Assembly (NCBI RefSeq): GCF_014646675.1
Contig: NZ_BMNS01000004.1
Coordinates: 344,953-408,952, forward strand
Origin: Lutibacter litoralis
GTDB taxonomy: Bacteria; Bacteroidota; Bacteroidia; Flavobacteriales; Flavobacteriaceae
Direction: 5' to 3'
Length of the DNA stretch: 64,000 nt
Shown here: one piece after another, positions 9,634 to 18,832 of the stretch
How the letters are laid out: each line of letters opens with the position of its first letter
Numbering within the stretch: position 1 is the first letter of the stretch
Made by a program: the position numbers and the translations under genes
The notes under the pieces: model-generated
Told to the model about the DNA's origin: nothing
The model's input: the letters and a program-made list of their open reading frames with translations, nothing else
Database searches by the model: none

Positions 9634-10167
9634 TTATATTGTAAAAGTTCTTTTTTTCTTATGTTCGCTATTCTCGTACCTAGCAATACATTCGTGGTAA
9701 ATTTTTTCCGCTTCCGCTGCATTTCCCCATCCACCAACATCTACTTTTTTCTTTTCTAAATCTTTATAAACTTGAAAAAAATGTTCAATTTCTTTCAATC
9801 TATGTGGATTTAAATCATGTATATCTTTTCTATTATTCCAGATTGGATCTGAAACTGGCACACAAATTATTTTTTCATCTGGCCCTTTCTCGTCTGTCAT
9901 GTGAAAAACTCCAATTGGTCTTACTTCCATAACAACCATAGGAAATGTTGGTTCAGAACCTAACACTAACACATCTAAAGGATCTTGATCTAAAGCTAAT
10001 GATTCTGGAATAAATCCATAATCACCTGGATACATCATAGATGAAAACAACATTCTATCGAATCTAATTTTATGCAAGGCAAAATCATATTCATATTTGT
10101 TTCTACTTCCTTTTGGTATTTCAATTAACACGTCGAATGTTAATACTTTTTTAGATTTAGCAGTCAT
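9634..10167 (-). CDS. ppa: Soluble inorganic pyrophosphatase (family I)
   Basis: A 177-residue cytoplasmic enzyme that hydrolyses PPi to two phosphates and drives biosynthetic reactions forward. The family I signature DQDPLDVLVLG gives the Mg-binding aspartates; YPGDYGFIPES and the C-terminal VDVGGWGNAAEAEKIYHECIARY segment also fit. Length is normal for the bacterial hexameric type. It lies directly upstream of two membrane-bound pyrophosphatases on the same strand, with terminators between them, making a three-gene PPi-hydrolysis cluster without a shared transcript. A -7 element lies about 20 bases upstream of the ATG. Confidence 0.96.
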   Translation of the reverse strand: MTAKSKKVLTFDVLIEIPKGSRNKYEYDFALHKIRFDRMLFSSMMYPGDYGFIPESLALDQDPLDVLVLGSEPTFPMVVMEVRPIGVFHMTDEKGPDEKIICVPVSDPIWNNRKDIHDLNPHRLKEIEHFFQVYKDLEKKKVDVGGWGNAAEAEKIYHECIARYENSEHKKKRTFTI

Positions 10168-10185
10168 TTTTTATTTTAATTTTTG

Positions 10186-10193
10186 CAAAAGTA
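10186..10193 (-). promoter_or_regulatory. Bacteroidota -7 promoter element for ppa
   Basis: TACTTTTG on the minus strand matches the TAnnTTTG -7 consensus and sits 19 bases before the ppa start. No good -33 TTTG is visible at the right spacing, so only the -7 half is supported. Confidence 0.45.
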
Positions 10194-10233
10194 CAAAATT
10201 CATAGGTTTGTCTATGCACTTTTTAATATGATT

Positions 10234-12729
10234 TTAAAAATGGAAACCAAAAGCTCCCTTTATAGCGAACTTATTGGCAGTTGGCATATCTAGATAATTA
10301 CCTCTCCAACTAAAATCAATTCTAAATACTTTAAAAATATTTCCAATTCCAACACTATATTCATAATAGCCTTTTGTAGGTGCAACATAATTTATATTTG
10401 AAGCATTTAAAGCTAAATTTTTTTCTGAGATTTCTCCCCAAACACCTTTAACGCCAACAATTTCTCTTAAATTTAATTTTCTCAATAGAGGTACTCTAGA
10501 TAAAAAACGTCCGTTAAAATTATGTTCAATATGAAGTGAAGCATACGTATCCGTTACAAATTCGTAATAATCTAATAAGGCATAGGTATTTTCAATAGTA
10601 AAATAAGATTGATTTCCAGGTACAACATTTAGTAATCCTAAAGGTACTTCACCAAAAGTTTTTCCAACTTCAAAAGTGGTAAACATTCTACCAAAGCCAC
10701 CAATTAATATTGGTTGACGGTAATAAAACTGCAATTTCTGATAGTCGAAATCACTATCAAAAACACCTTTTATTCCTTGTGAATAATTTAAAAACCAAGT
10801 TGAGTACGTATCTGTTACTTCGTTTCTTTCTACACCGTAACCAATTGTTTTTCTGTCTGGAGTATATTTTATAGAGAAATCTATTTCAGATTGAATGATA
10901 TTGGATTTTCTAATATCATTTTGTTTATCAACCCAATAATCTAAATTAAATGTTTCTGGAGATGCAGATTCCAATGTTCTATAAGAGGCTCCAATTTTAA
11001 ATTGTAGGTTATGTTTTGGTTCGATAGACATATAAAAGTTAGACAAATTTATAGATGTTAACTTACTATTATCTCCGCTTGCAAAAAATGAAGAAGATGC
11101 AAAACTTCTTCCTAAAATATCATTTGTAGTTGTTAAACTCACTCCTATTTGCTCCACATCTCGCCTGTTCCCTGCTCCAATTATAAACCTACTTTTGGGA
11201 TTTAACATCCATTTACCTGACACTCCATATTTAAATTTATCATCATCAAAACCATAGGCTGTATAACCTTGCAAACGCCAAGGTTCGTTGCCGCCTAAAT
11301 AGGTTCTTCCTCCAACACGCAATCGCAATCCTTCAACATCATTTTTTCCAAAAGTTGAATAAATAGATCCAAAATCGAATTTATTAAACTCTATATATCC
11401 AGAGCCTAAAATTGAAATAGCATTGTACATTTTTTTAAACTTTGGAACTGTAGTTAGGGTATCTAACATTTTATAGATTCCGAGTTCGTTATCGTTTAAT
11501 TTTTCTTGCCTATTACCACTCCAAAACGCATCGTTTTTGTTGTAAATTTTTTCATCATAAACATTAATTTCTTTTGAATAGAAACTAGGATCCTTTATTT
11601 CATCAAATATATAATCTTTATACATGGTAGTTCTTCTACCATAAACTCCTTTGGATTTATCTTTCTTATTTAAACTAAAATCCGATAACATATAATCTCT
11701 TTTCAATAAAAATACCGAATCATTTAGTACATTAAATTCTTGTTCTATATATATATCTTTAACCCAATTAATGTTTGCACTTCGTGTTGCTTGCATATTA
11801 ATTTCTTTAACTGCAAACGTAGTATCGTTTACCCAAAAATCGCCTTTAAAAGTTAATTCACTTTTTCTTCGAGGATAATATAAAATATTATAACACCATT
11901 TATTATCCACAAAAGCACTATCGGTTAACACATAATTATAGGTTGAAATTCCTGACGCTTTTGAAATAGGACTCACAAAACTTTTATCGAAAATTTTAAT
12001 ATAACTATCATAAATATTATAGTCTACATATAAATCTTTTATAAAAGCAATTACATTTTGATTGGAATTAAATCCAGAATTTTTATTTGCAACTAAATCT
12101 TCTCGTAATTTTTTACCGTCTTTATTTTTACCATAAGAATTGTACACAGATTCGTTAATAAAAATCGGTAAAAAAGCTTTCCCTGTGATGTTTGAAGTAT
12201 CTATATTTTTAAAAACAAATTCCATTCCTTTAAACAGTTTCTTTTTCATAAAAGCACTGTCAACATTATTCATATCAAACTCTAGTTTTTCGTACTTTTC
12301 GTATTGATATTGATCGAATAAATAAATACCATTTTCACGTTCTTTTGCCCATATCTTCTTCAAGATAGCAATTGCAGGGTTTCCCTTTTTCTTAACCTTA
12401 CCGCTATAAATAAATACTTCATCTAATTGAGAAGCTGCCTCATTTAAAATTATTGTTAAATTAAAATCTCTACTTTTTATGGGTACTATTTTTGTTTCAT
12501 AACCTATAAATGATACTTCAATTTTAGTATAAGTCTTATTTGATTCTAGATAAAACTTACCATTCTCATCTGAAACTGTTCCTGTATTGGAATCTACAAA
12601 AACTATGTTTGCAAATGGAATTGACTGATTTTGTTCATCTACTACTACACCGCTAATTTTAACCTGTGCAAAACTCATTGAAAAAATGAACAAAAAAAGG
12701 AAGTATATAACTTTAAAAATTATTTTCAT
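10234..12729 (-). CDS. DUF5686/CarboxypepD_reg-like outer-membrane protein
   Basis: An 831-residue exported protein. The signal peptide (to about residue 21, ending SMSFAQ) is followed by a CarboxypepD_reg-like beta-sandwich (about 22-100: VKISGVVVDEQNQSIPFANIVF, a form shared with TonB-dependent receptors). The rest has long alternating hydrophobic/aromatic stretches and ends in Phe (AFGFHF), as for an outer-membrane beta-barrel. There is no TonB plug domain. This matches the Bacteroidota DUF5686 group, whose function is unknown. It lies between pdhB and ppa on the same strand, with a terminator separating it from pdhB. Confidence 0.8.
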   Translation of the reverse strand: MKIIFKVIYFLFLFIFSMSFAQVKISGVVVDEQNQSIPFANIVFVDSNTGTVSDENGKFYLESNKTYTKIEVSFIGYETKIVPIKSRDFNLTIILNEAASQLDEVFIYSGKVKKKGNPAIAILKKIWAKERENGIYLFDQYQYEKYEKLEFDMNNVDSAFMKKKLFKGMEFVFKNIDTSNITGKAFLPIFINESVYNSYGKNKDGKKLREDLVANKNSGFNSNQNVIAFIKDLYVDYNIYDSYIKIFDKSFVSPISKASGISTYNYVLTDSAFVDNKWCYNILYYPRRKSELTFKGDFWVNDTTFAVKEINMQATRSANINWVKDIYIEQEFNVLNDSVFLLKRDYMLSDFSLNKKDKSKGVYGRRTTMYKDYIFDEIKDPSFYSKEINVYDEKIYNKNDAFWSGNRQEKLNDNELGIYKMLDTLTTVPKFKKMYNAISILGSGYIEFNKFDFGSIYSTFGKNDVEGLRLRVGGRTYLGGNEPWRLQGYTAYGFDDDKFKYGVSGKWMLNPKSRFIIGAGNRRDVEQIGVSLTTTNDILGRSFASSSFFASGDNSKLTSINLSNFYMSIEPKHNLQFKIGASYRTLESASPETFNLDYWVDKQNDIRKSNIIQSEIDFSIKYTPDRKTIGYGVERNEVTDTYSTWFLNYSQGIKGVFDSDFDYQKLQFYYRQPILIGGFGRMFTTFEVGKTFGEVPLGLLNVVPGNQSYFTIENTYALLDYYEFVTDTYASLHIEHNFNGRFLSRVPLLRKLNLREIVGVKGVWGEISEKNLALNASNINYVAPTKGYYEYSVGIGNIFKVFRIDFSWRGNYLDMPTANKFAIKGAFGFHF

Positions 12730-12804
12730 ATTTAATACTTATTGTATTTTAAGGGTCAGATTTGTTATTCTAAATCTAAAGTTAGAATAGACGTTTTAAA
12801 TAAA

Positions 12805-12835
12805 AAATCCTTTCAAGTAGTACTTGAAAGGATTT
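12805..12835 (-). terminator. Intrinsic terminator after pdhB
   Basis: Perfect 15-base arms (AAATCCTTTCAAGTA, 12805-12819, and its complement, 12821-12835) lie between pdhB and the DUF5686 gene. On the minus strand the stem runs into a tract of six T. Confidence 0.85.
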
Positions 12836-12856
12836 AATAACGCAAATAGTATGCCT

Positions 12857-13837
12857 TTATTTTATATACATAACATCTTTCACCGCTTTAACAACATCGT
12901 TAAAGTTAGGTAACCATTCTTCTAACAAAACTGGAGAATATGGTGCAGGTGCATCTGCTGTTGTAATTCTTCGTATTGGAGCATCTAAATAATCGAATAC
13001 ATTTTCTTGTACTTGAAATGTAATCTCAGAAGAAACACTTGCAAAAGGCCAAGCTTCTTCTAAAATAACCAATCTATTTGTTTTTTTAACTGAAGTAAAA
13101 ATAGCTTCAAAATCCATTGGTCTAACTGTACGCATATCTAAAATTTCACAAGAAACGCCTTCTTTCTCAAGAACATCGGCTGCTTTGTATGCTTCTTTAA
13201 TAATTTTACCAAATGAAACAATTGTTACATCTGTACCTTCTCTTTTAATATCTGCAACACCTAATGGAATAATATACTCACCCTCAGGTACTTCCATTTT
13301 ATCACCATACATTTGTTCAGATTCCATAAAAATAACTGGATCATCATCTCTAATTGCCGCTTTTAACAAGCCTTTTGCATCATATGGATTTGAAGGAACA
13401 ACAACCTTTAAACCTGGTGTATTTGCAAACCAGTTTTCAAAAGCTTGAGAATGCGTTGCACCTAATTGTCCTGCAGAACCAGTTGGCCCTCTAAAAACAA
13501 TTGGGCAATTTAACTGACCTCCAGACATCTGTCTAATTTTAGCAGCATTATTAATAATTTGATCAATTCCAACTAAAGCAAAATTAAAGGTCATAAACTC
13601 AACAATTGGTCTATTTCCATTCATTGCTGAACCAACAGCAATACCCGTAAAACCTAATTCAGCAATTGGTGTATCAATAACTCGCTTTGCTCCAAACTCG
13701 TCTAACATTCCTTTAGACGCTTTGTATGCTCCATTATATTCAGCAACTTCTTCACCTAATAAAAATATAGATTCATCTCTTCGCATTTCTTCACTCATTG
13801 CCTCGCAAATAGCTTCTCTAAACTGTATTGTCTTCAT
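12857..13837 (-). CDS. pdhB: Pyruvate dehydrogenase E1 component, beta subunit
   Basis: A 326-residue E1-beta of the 2-oxoacid dehydrogenase type. With E1-alpha it performs the thiamine-diphosphate-dependent decarboxylation of pyruvate. Typical segments are FLLGEEVAEYNGAYKASKGM, the subunit-interface GPTGSAGQLGATHSQ (PDH-like rather than branched-chain), and the C-terminal APYSPVLLEEWLP. The frame could begin 24 bases earlier at 13861, but that codon lies at the edge of the -7 promoter element (13859-13866), so the start is set at 13837 (MKTIQFREAI). pdhA is not adjacent; lpdA (E3) is 47 kb away in the window. Confidence 0.92.
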   Translation of the reverse strand: MKTIQFREAICEAMSEEMRRDESIFLLGEEVAEYNGAYKASKGMLDEFGAKRVIDTPIAELGFTGIAVGSAMNGNRPIVEFMTFNFALVGIDQIINNAAKIRQMSGGQLNCPIVFRGPTGSAGQLGATHSQAFENWFANTPGLKVVVPSNPYDAKGLLKAAIRDDDPVIFMESEQMYGDKMEVPEGEYIIPLGVADIKREGTDVTIVSFGKIIKEAYKAADVLEKEGVSCEILDMRTVRPMDFEAIFTSVKKTNRLVILEEAWPFASVSSEITFQVQENVFDYLDAPIRRITTADAPAPYSPVLLEEWLPNFNDVVKAVKDVMYIK

Positions 13838-13858
13838 TGTATATTTTTTAACGAATTG

Positions 13859-13890
13859 CAAAAGTAAGCAATTCTAAATTTACTATCAAA
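13859..13890 (-). promoter_or_regulatory. pdhB promoter (TTTG-N20-TACTTTTG)
   Basis: On the minus strand a -33 TTTG (13887-13890), a 20-base spacer and a -7 TACTTTTG (13859-13866) match the Bacteroidota housekeeping promoter in every conserved base. Transcription should begin near 13852, which decides the pdhB start codon. Confidence 0.72.
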
Positions 13891-13912
13891 AAAATAATAC
13901 TTAATAAAATTT

Positions 13913-13930
13913 TACTATGCACGCATAGTA
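13913..13930. promoter_or_regulatory. Palindromic candidate operator between pdhB and etfB
   Basis: TACTATGC-AC-GCATAGTA: perfect 8-base arms and a 2-base centre, in the divergent pdhB/etfBA intergenic region. It overlaps the expected -33 position for a weak etfB -7 element (TACATTCG, 13948-13955) and lies about 23 bases upstream of the pdhB -33. Size and symmetry fit a TetR- or MarR-type dimer site. No regulator gene is adjacent. Confidence 0.5.
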
Positions 13931-14013
13931 TTTTTAAAAAAAAGTGGTACATTCGTAAAAAAATAATAATAAAGTCGTTATTTTTATAAATAAATATTCA
14001 AATAAATAATAAA

Positions 14014-14760
14014 ATGAAAATATTAGTTTGTATAAGTCACGTTCCAGATACTACTTCAAAAATAAATTTTACTGAAAACGATACAAAATTTGATAGTAAC
14101 GGCGTGCAATTTGTAATAAATCCGTATGATGAGTTTGCATTAACGCGTGCTATGTGGTTTAAAGAAAAACAGGCTGCAAGCATAACTGTTATAACTGTAG
14201 GCGACGCCACAACAGAACCAACATTAAGAAAAGCTTTAGCTATTGGAGCTGATAATGCTATTAGAGTTAATGCTACAGCAACAGATGGTTTTGCAGTTGC
14301 AAAAGAATTGGCTGCAGTAGTTAAAAATGATACATATGATTTAATATTAGCTGGAAAAGAATCTATTGATTATAATGGCGGAATGGTTCCTGGAATGTTA
14401 GCTGGATTGCTAGATTACAACTTTGTTAACGCTTGTATTGGACTTGAAATTGAAGGTGAAGAAGCCACTGTTTCAAGAGAAATAGATGGTGGAAAAGAAG
14501 TATTATCTTGTAATTTACCTTTAATTATTGCAGGCCAAAAAGGACTTGTTGAAGAGAAAGACCTACGCATACCAAATATGAGAGGTATAATGATGGCGCG
14601 TAAAAAACCTTTAACTATTGTTGAACCAACAGCAAGTGATACTGCTACTAAATCAACATCTTTTGAAAAACCAGCTGCCAAATCTGCTTGTAAACTAATA
14701 GATGCTGACAATGTAGATGAGTTAATAAACTTATTACACAACGAAGCAAAAGTAATATAG
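14014..14760 (+). CDS. etfB: Electron transfer flavoprotein, beta subunit
   Basis: A 248-residue ETF beta subunit, which with EtfA carries electrons from acyl-CoA and other dehydrogenases to the quinone pool. Family marks are NPYDEFALTRAMWFKE, GKESIDYNGGMVPGMLA and the recognition-loop-like segment EKDLRIPNMRGIMMARKKPL. The gene is the first of a two-gene etfBA operon, 88 bases before etfA, and is divergent from pdhB. A perfect palindrome just upstream (13913-13930) may control it. No dehydrogenase gene accompanies the pair. Confidence 0.95.
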   Translation: MKILVCISHVPDTTSKINFTENDTKFDSNGVQFVINPYDEFALTRAMWFKEKQAASITVITVGDATTEPTLRKALAIGADNAIRVNATATDGFAVAKELAAVVKNDTYDLILAGKESIDYNGGMVPGMLAGLLDYNFVNACIGLEIEGEEATVSREIDGGKEVLSCNLPLIIAGQKGLVEEKDLRIPNMRGIMMARKKPLTIVEPTASDTATKSTSFEKPAAKSACKLIDADNVDELINLLHNEAKVI

Positions 14761-14848
14761 TAAAACACTGTTGAAAAATTGAAAAGTTGAAAAGTGTAAG
14801 AACCGTTCAACCCTTAAACGTATCAACTATTAAACAAAATAAAAAAAT

Positions 14849-15811
14849 ATGTCAGTTTTAGTTTTAGCCGAAACATCGGAAGGAAAATTTAAAAAATCAA
14901 CGTTTGAAGTTACATCCTATGGAAAAAAAGTTGCTGAACAATTAGATACAAATCTCGTAGTTCTTGCAATAAATGCAACTGAAAACGAAACACTTTATAA
15001 ATATGGTGCAGAAAAAGTGTTAAATGTTTCAGATGAAGCGTTGGCTACTTTTAATGCAAAAACAGTTGCAAACATTGTTAAACAAGCTGCAGAAAAAGAA
15101 AAATCAACAGTTGTTATTATAGATTCAAATGCAAATGGTTTGTATTTAGCACCACTAGTTGCGGTTAATTTAAATGCTGGTTTTGCAAGTAATGTTATAT
15201 CTTTACCTAGTTCAACCTCTCCGTTTGTAGTAAAACGGAAAGCATTTTCTAGCAAGGCATTTAATAATTGTGAAATTTCTACTGAAGTAAAAGTAATTGC
15301 ACTAGCTAAAAATTCTTACGGAGTTTTTGAAAATGAAGTTTCAGGTACCACTGAAAGTTTTTCGCCAGAAATAGCGAGTAGTAATTTAACTTCAGAATCT
15401 ATTGAGCAAACTACGGGTACTGTAACTATTGCAGATGCAGATATTGTGGTTTCAGGTGGTAGAGGATTAAAAGGACCTGAAAACTGGGGAATGGTTGAAG
15501 AATTAGCAGCTATTTTAGGTGCTGCAACTGCCTGTTCTAAACCAGTTTCAGATTTAGGATGGAGACCGCATAGCGAACACGTTGGTCAAACTGGTAAACC
15601 TGTTGCGGCTAATTTATATATTGCCATTGGTATTTCTGGAGCAATTCAACATTTGGCAGGAATTAATTCATCTAAAGTAAAAGTTGTAATTAACACCGAT
15701 GCAGAAGCTCCATTTTTTAAAGCTGCTGATTATGGTATTGTTGGTGATGCTTTTGAAGTCATTCCAACATTAATAGAAAAGTTAAAAGAATTTAAAGCAA
15801 TTAACGCATAA
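14849..15811 (+). CDS. etfA: Electron transfer flavoprotein, alpha subunit
   Basis: A 320-residue ETF alpha subunit. The C-terminal FAD-binding domain is intact: GGRGLKGPENWGMVEELA, then SDLGWRPHSEHVGQTGKP, YIAIGISGAIQHLAGI and VVINTDAEAPFFKAADYG. The N-terminal half is the variable Rossmann-like domain. It forms the heterodimer with EtfB encoded just upstream. A strong terminator follows 24 bases after the stop. Confidence 0.96.
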   Translation: MSVLVLAETSEGKFKKSTFEVTSYGKKVAEQLDTNLVVLAINATENETLYKYGAEKVLNVSDEALATFNAKTVANIVKQAAEKEKSTVVIIDSNANGLYLAPLVAVNLNAGFASNVISLPSSTSPFVVKRKAFSSKAFNNCEISTEVKVIALAKNSYGVFENEVSGTTESFSPEIASSNLTSESIEQTTGTVTIADADIVVSGGRGLKGPENWGMVEELAAILGAATACSKPVSDLGWRPHSEHVGQTGKPVAANLYIAIGISGAIQHLAGINSSKVKVVINTDAEAPFFKAADYGIVGDAFEVIPTLIEKLKEFKAINA

Positions 15812-15835
15812 TTTTATTAAATTGTGCCTCTTAAC

Positions 15836-15882
15836 AAGGCTGTCTAATTTTTGGACCAAAAGTCCTTTGATTAGACAGCCTT
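15836..15882 (+). terminator. Intrinsic terminator after etfBA
   Basis: A 13-base stem (AAGGCTGTCTAAT, 15836-15848, with its complement at 15870-15882) ends in a six-T tract. The loop contains a smaller hairpin (GGAC...GTCC). The next gene starts only 19 bases later. Confidence 0.88.
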
Positions 15883-15900
15883 TTTTGTTAATTTTAACGT

Positions 15901-16512
15901 ATGAGTTTAGTTCGTCTAAATATAAAAGGAATATCCTACAGCCAAACACAAAGTGGTGCTTATGCATTGGTCTTGAGCGAAGAAGAAGGAAACAGAACAT
16001 TACCTATTGTAATTGGTGCTTTTGAAGCGCAATCTATAGCTATTGCATTGGAAAAAGAGATTAAACCGCCAAGACCTTTAACCCATGATTTATTTAAAAC
16101 ATTTGCTGATAGGTTTCAAATAAAAATTAAACAAGTAATTATACATAAATTAGTTGATGGTGTTTTTTACTCTAGTTTAATTTGTGAACGCGACAATATA
16201 GAAGAAATTATTGACACTAGAACGTCAGACGCCATTGCTTTAGCAACTCGTTTTAGTGCACCCATTTATACATATGAAAACATTCTAGACAAGGCTGGTA
16301 TTTACTTAAAAATGAAGGATGAATTAAGCCCAGGAAAAGAAGATGATATAGGATTAGAAAAATTAATTGAAGAAACTGAACCTGTTAAAAAATCAACCTT
16401 TTCAAAAGTCAGCTTGAAACAGTTAAATGAAAAATTAGAAAAAGCTGTTCAAGATGAAGACTACGAATTAGCTGCAAAAATTCGTGATGAAATAAATAAA
16501 CGTACCCAATAA
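15901..16512 (+). CDS. Bifunctional nuclease (DUF151) with UVR motif
   Basis: A 203-residue cytoplasmic protein. Residues 1-135 are the BFN/DUF151 domain: LPIVIGAFEAQSIAIALE, the PPRPLTHDL turn and the DTRTSDAIALATRFSAPIY signature. Members of this family have been reported to cleave DNA and RNA. The C-terminal 40 residues form a UVR motif (LNEKLEKAVQDEDYELAAKI), as in UvrB/UvrC, used for protein-protein contact. It begins a tightly spaced plus-strand run: nupC follows after 12 bases, then thyA, two small genes and folA. A role in nucleic-acid turnover feeding nucleoside metabolism is inferred from this context. Confidence 0.85.
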   Translation: MSLVRLNIKGISYSQTQSGAYALVLSEEEGNRTLPIVIGAFEAQSIAIALEKEIKPPRPLTHDLFKTFADRFQIKIKQVIIHKLVDGVFYSSLICERDNIEEIIDTRTSDAIALATRFSAPIYTYENILDKAGIYLKMKDELSPGKEDDIGLEKLIEETEPVKKSTFSKVSLKQLNEKLEKAVQDEDYELAAKIRDEINKRTQ

Positions 16513-16524
16513 CCAAACTTTAAA

Positions 16525-17919
16525 ATGACAAAAAAAATTGGCTTAGCTGCACTACTATTTTTTAGTATTGCATCTGCAAATTCGCAAGAAGTTACATCTA
16601 ATTTAATAATAGACAATCAAGGATTTTCAATTACATCTTTATGGAGAGGTGTTTTAGGAATGTTTTCATTATTAGTTGTCGCTTACTTGTTTAGTAGTAA
16701 CAGAAAAGCAATAAATTGGAAAACTGTTGGAGCTGGGTTAACAGCCCAACTTTTAATAGCAATCGGTGTTTTAAAAATTCCTTTTGTACAGGCCATTTTT
16801 GAATTTGTTGGAAGTATTTTTACAAATATTTTAGATTATACAGCAGCAGGTAGTGAATTTTTATTTGGAGGTTTAATGAATAGCGAATCGTATGGATTTA
16901 TATTTGTATTTCAAATACTCCCTACAATTATTTTCTTTTCGGCATTGACTTCCTTATTATTCTATTTAGGAATTATACAAATTATAGTAAAAGGATTGGC
17001 TTGGTTACTTACAAAATTATTACATATTTCTGGTGCTGAAAGTTTATCTGTTGCTGGAAATATATTTTTAGGACAAACAGAAGCCCCTTTAATGATAAAA
17101 GCATATTTAGAGCGTATGAATCGTTCTGAAATATTATTAGTTATGATTGGTGGAATGGCAACTGTAGCAGGTGGTGTTCTAGCTGCATATATTGGTTTTT
17201 TAGGAGGCAACGATCCCGAACTACGCTTACATTTTGCTAAACACTTGCTAGCAGCATCCGTTATGGCCGCTCCTGGAGCAATTGTAATTTCTAAAATGTT
17301 ATATCCTCAAACTGAAACCATAAACACCGATGTTCACGTTTCGCAAGAAAAAATTGGATCTAATATATTAGATGCCATTGCAAATGGAACAACAGAAGGT
17401 TTAAAGTTAGCTGCTAATGTTGCAGCAATGTTATTGGTTTTTGTAGCTATTATTGCAATGCTAAATGGTATGTTAGGTTGGGTTGGAGATGTTACCAATT
17501 TAAATGATTGGATGGCAGCAAACACACCATATCCTAAATTTACTTTAGAAGCCATTTTAGGAACAATTTTTGCACCTCTAATGTGGCTTATTGGTGTAGC
17601 CAAAGAAGATGTTATGCTTATGGGACAATTATTAGGCGTAAAATTAGCTGCTAGTGAATTTGTAGGATATATTCAATTAGCCGAACTTAAAAATGTTGCA
17701 AATGTCACTCATTTTACTTATAATAAGTCTGTAATTATGGCAACTTACATGCTTTGTGGATTTGCAAATTTTGCATCTATTGGAATTCAAATTGGAGGTA
17801 TTGGATCCTTAGCTCCTGGGCAACGTAAAACACTATCTGAGTTTGGTATAAAAGCATTAATTGGAGGTTCTTTAGCTTCATTACTTTCTGCAACAATTGC
17901 AGGAATGATTATCGGATAA
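16525..17919 (+). CDS. nupC: Concentrative nucleoside transporter (NupC/CNT family)
   Basis: A 464-residue inner-membrane symporter that imports nucleosides using an H+ or Na+ gradient. CNT signatures are GQTEAPLMIKAYL and the C-terminal NKSVIMATYMLCGFANFASI with GIGSLAPGQRK. It is longer than E. coli NupC (400 residues) partly because a signal-peptide-like segment precedes the first canonical helix (IGLAALLFFSIASANSQE). It is the second gene of the nuclease-nupC-thyA-folA run; uptake of deoxynucleosides would complement thymidylate synthesis by thyA 50 bases downstream. Confidence 0.93.
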   Translation: MTKKIGLAALLFFSIASANSQEVTSNLIIDNQGFSITSLWRGVLGMFSLLVVAYLFSSNRKAINWKTVGAGLTAQLLIAIGVLKIPFVQAIFEFVGSIFTNILDYTAAGSEFLFGGLMNSESYGFIFVFQILPTIIFFSALTSLLFYLGIIQIIVKGLAWLLTKLLHISGAESLSVAGNIFLGQTEAPLMIKAYLERMNRSEILLVMIGGMATVAGGVLAAYIGFLGGNDPELRLHFAKHLLAASVMAAPGAIVISKMLYPQTETINTDVHVSQEKIGSNILDAIANGTTEGLKLAANVAAMLLVFVAIIAMLNGMLGWVGDVTNLNDWMAANTPYPKFTLEAILGTIFAPLMWLIGVAKEDVMLMGQLLGVKLAASEFVGYIQLAELKNVANVTHFTYNKSVIMATYMLCGFANFASIGIQIGGIGSLAPGQRKTLSEFGIKALIGGSLASLLSATIAGMIIG

Positions 17920-17969
17920 TTTTTGTTTATTTGTTTAAAAATAAACACCTAAACACTTAAATAGCAATA

Positions 17970-18794
17970 ATGAAACAATATTTAGACTTAATAAAGCACG
18001 TTAACAAAAACGGAATTTTAAAAGAAGATAGAACTGGAACTGGAACAAAAAGTGTTTTTGGTTATCAAATGCGTTTTGATTTAAATGAAGGGTTTCCAAT
18101 GGTAACTACAAAAAAACTTCATTTAAAATCTATTATTTATGAATTGCTTTGGTTTTTAAAAGGCGATACAAATATTGAATACTTAAAAGAAAATAATGTT
18201 AAAATATGGGATGCTTGGGCAAACGAGCACGGAGATCTAGGACCTGTTTATGGACATCAATGGCGTAATTGGAATAGTGAAGGTATCGACCAAATAACTG
18301 AAGTAATTAATACTATAAAAACAAACCCAGACAGTAGAAGAATGCTAGTAACCGCTTGGAATCCAAGTGTATTACCCGACACATCAATTTCATTTTCTGA
18401 AAATGTTGCTAACGGAAAAGCTGCTTTACCCCCTTGTCACGCTTTTTTCCAATTTTATGTAACAGACGGTAAATTATCGTGTCAATTATACCAACGTAGT
18501 GCAGATATTTTTTTAGGAGTTCCGTTTAATATTGCTTCCTATGCGCTATTAACAATGATGATGGCTCAAGTTTGTGGTTTAGGCTATGGAGATTTTATTC
18601 ACACATTTGGTGATGCACATATTTATAGCAACCACAACGAACAAATTGCTTTGCAATTATCTAGAGAGCCAAAAACATTGCCTTTAATGAAAATAAATCC
18701 AAAAATTAAAAATATCTTTGATTTTAATTTTGAAGATTTTACCTTAGAAAATTACAATCCACACCCGCATATTAAAGGTGTAGTTTCTGTATAA
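17970..18794 (+). CDS. thyA: Thymidylate synthase
   Basis: A 274-residue ThyA, which methylates dUMP to dTMP using methylene-tetrahydrofolate and yields dihydrofolate. The catalytic cysteine is in [12 protein letters not shown]; phosphate-binding arginines are in [11 protein letters not shown] and [32 protein letters not shown] and the C-terminal [11 protein letters not shown] also match. It is about ten residues longer than E. coli ThyA through an insert before the cysteine ([14 protein letters not shown]), common in Bacteroidota. folA, which recycles the dihydrofolate made here, is three genes downstream in the same run. Confidence 0.97.
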   Translation: MKQYLDLIKHVNKNGILKEDRTGTGTKSVFGYQMRFDLNEGFPMVTTKKLHLKSIIYELLWFLKGDTNIEYLKENNVKIWDAWANEHGDLGPVYGHQWRNWNSEGIDQITEVINTIKTNPDSRRMLVTAWNPSVLPDTSISFSENVANGKAALPPCHAFFQFYVTDGKLSCQLYQRSADIFLGVPFNIASYALLTMMMAQVCGLGYGDFIHTFGDAHIYSNHNEQIALQLSREPKTLPLMKINPKIKNIFDFNFEDFTLENYNPHPHIKGVVSV

Positions 18795-18832
18795 TATTAT
18801 AGAAAAGAAAACGTTAAGCATAAAAAAACAGT

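Noticed and set aside
13838..13861. Eight-residue N-terminal extension of PdhB
   Set aside because: It overlaps the -7 element and lies upstream of the expected transcription start; family members start at MKTIQFREA-like sequence.
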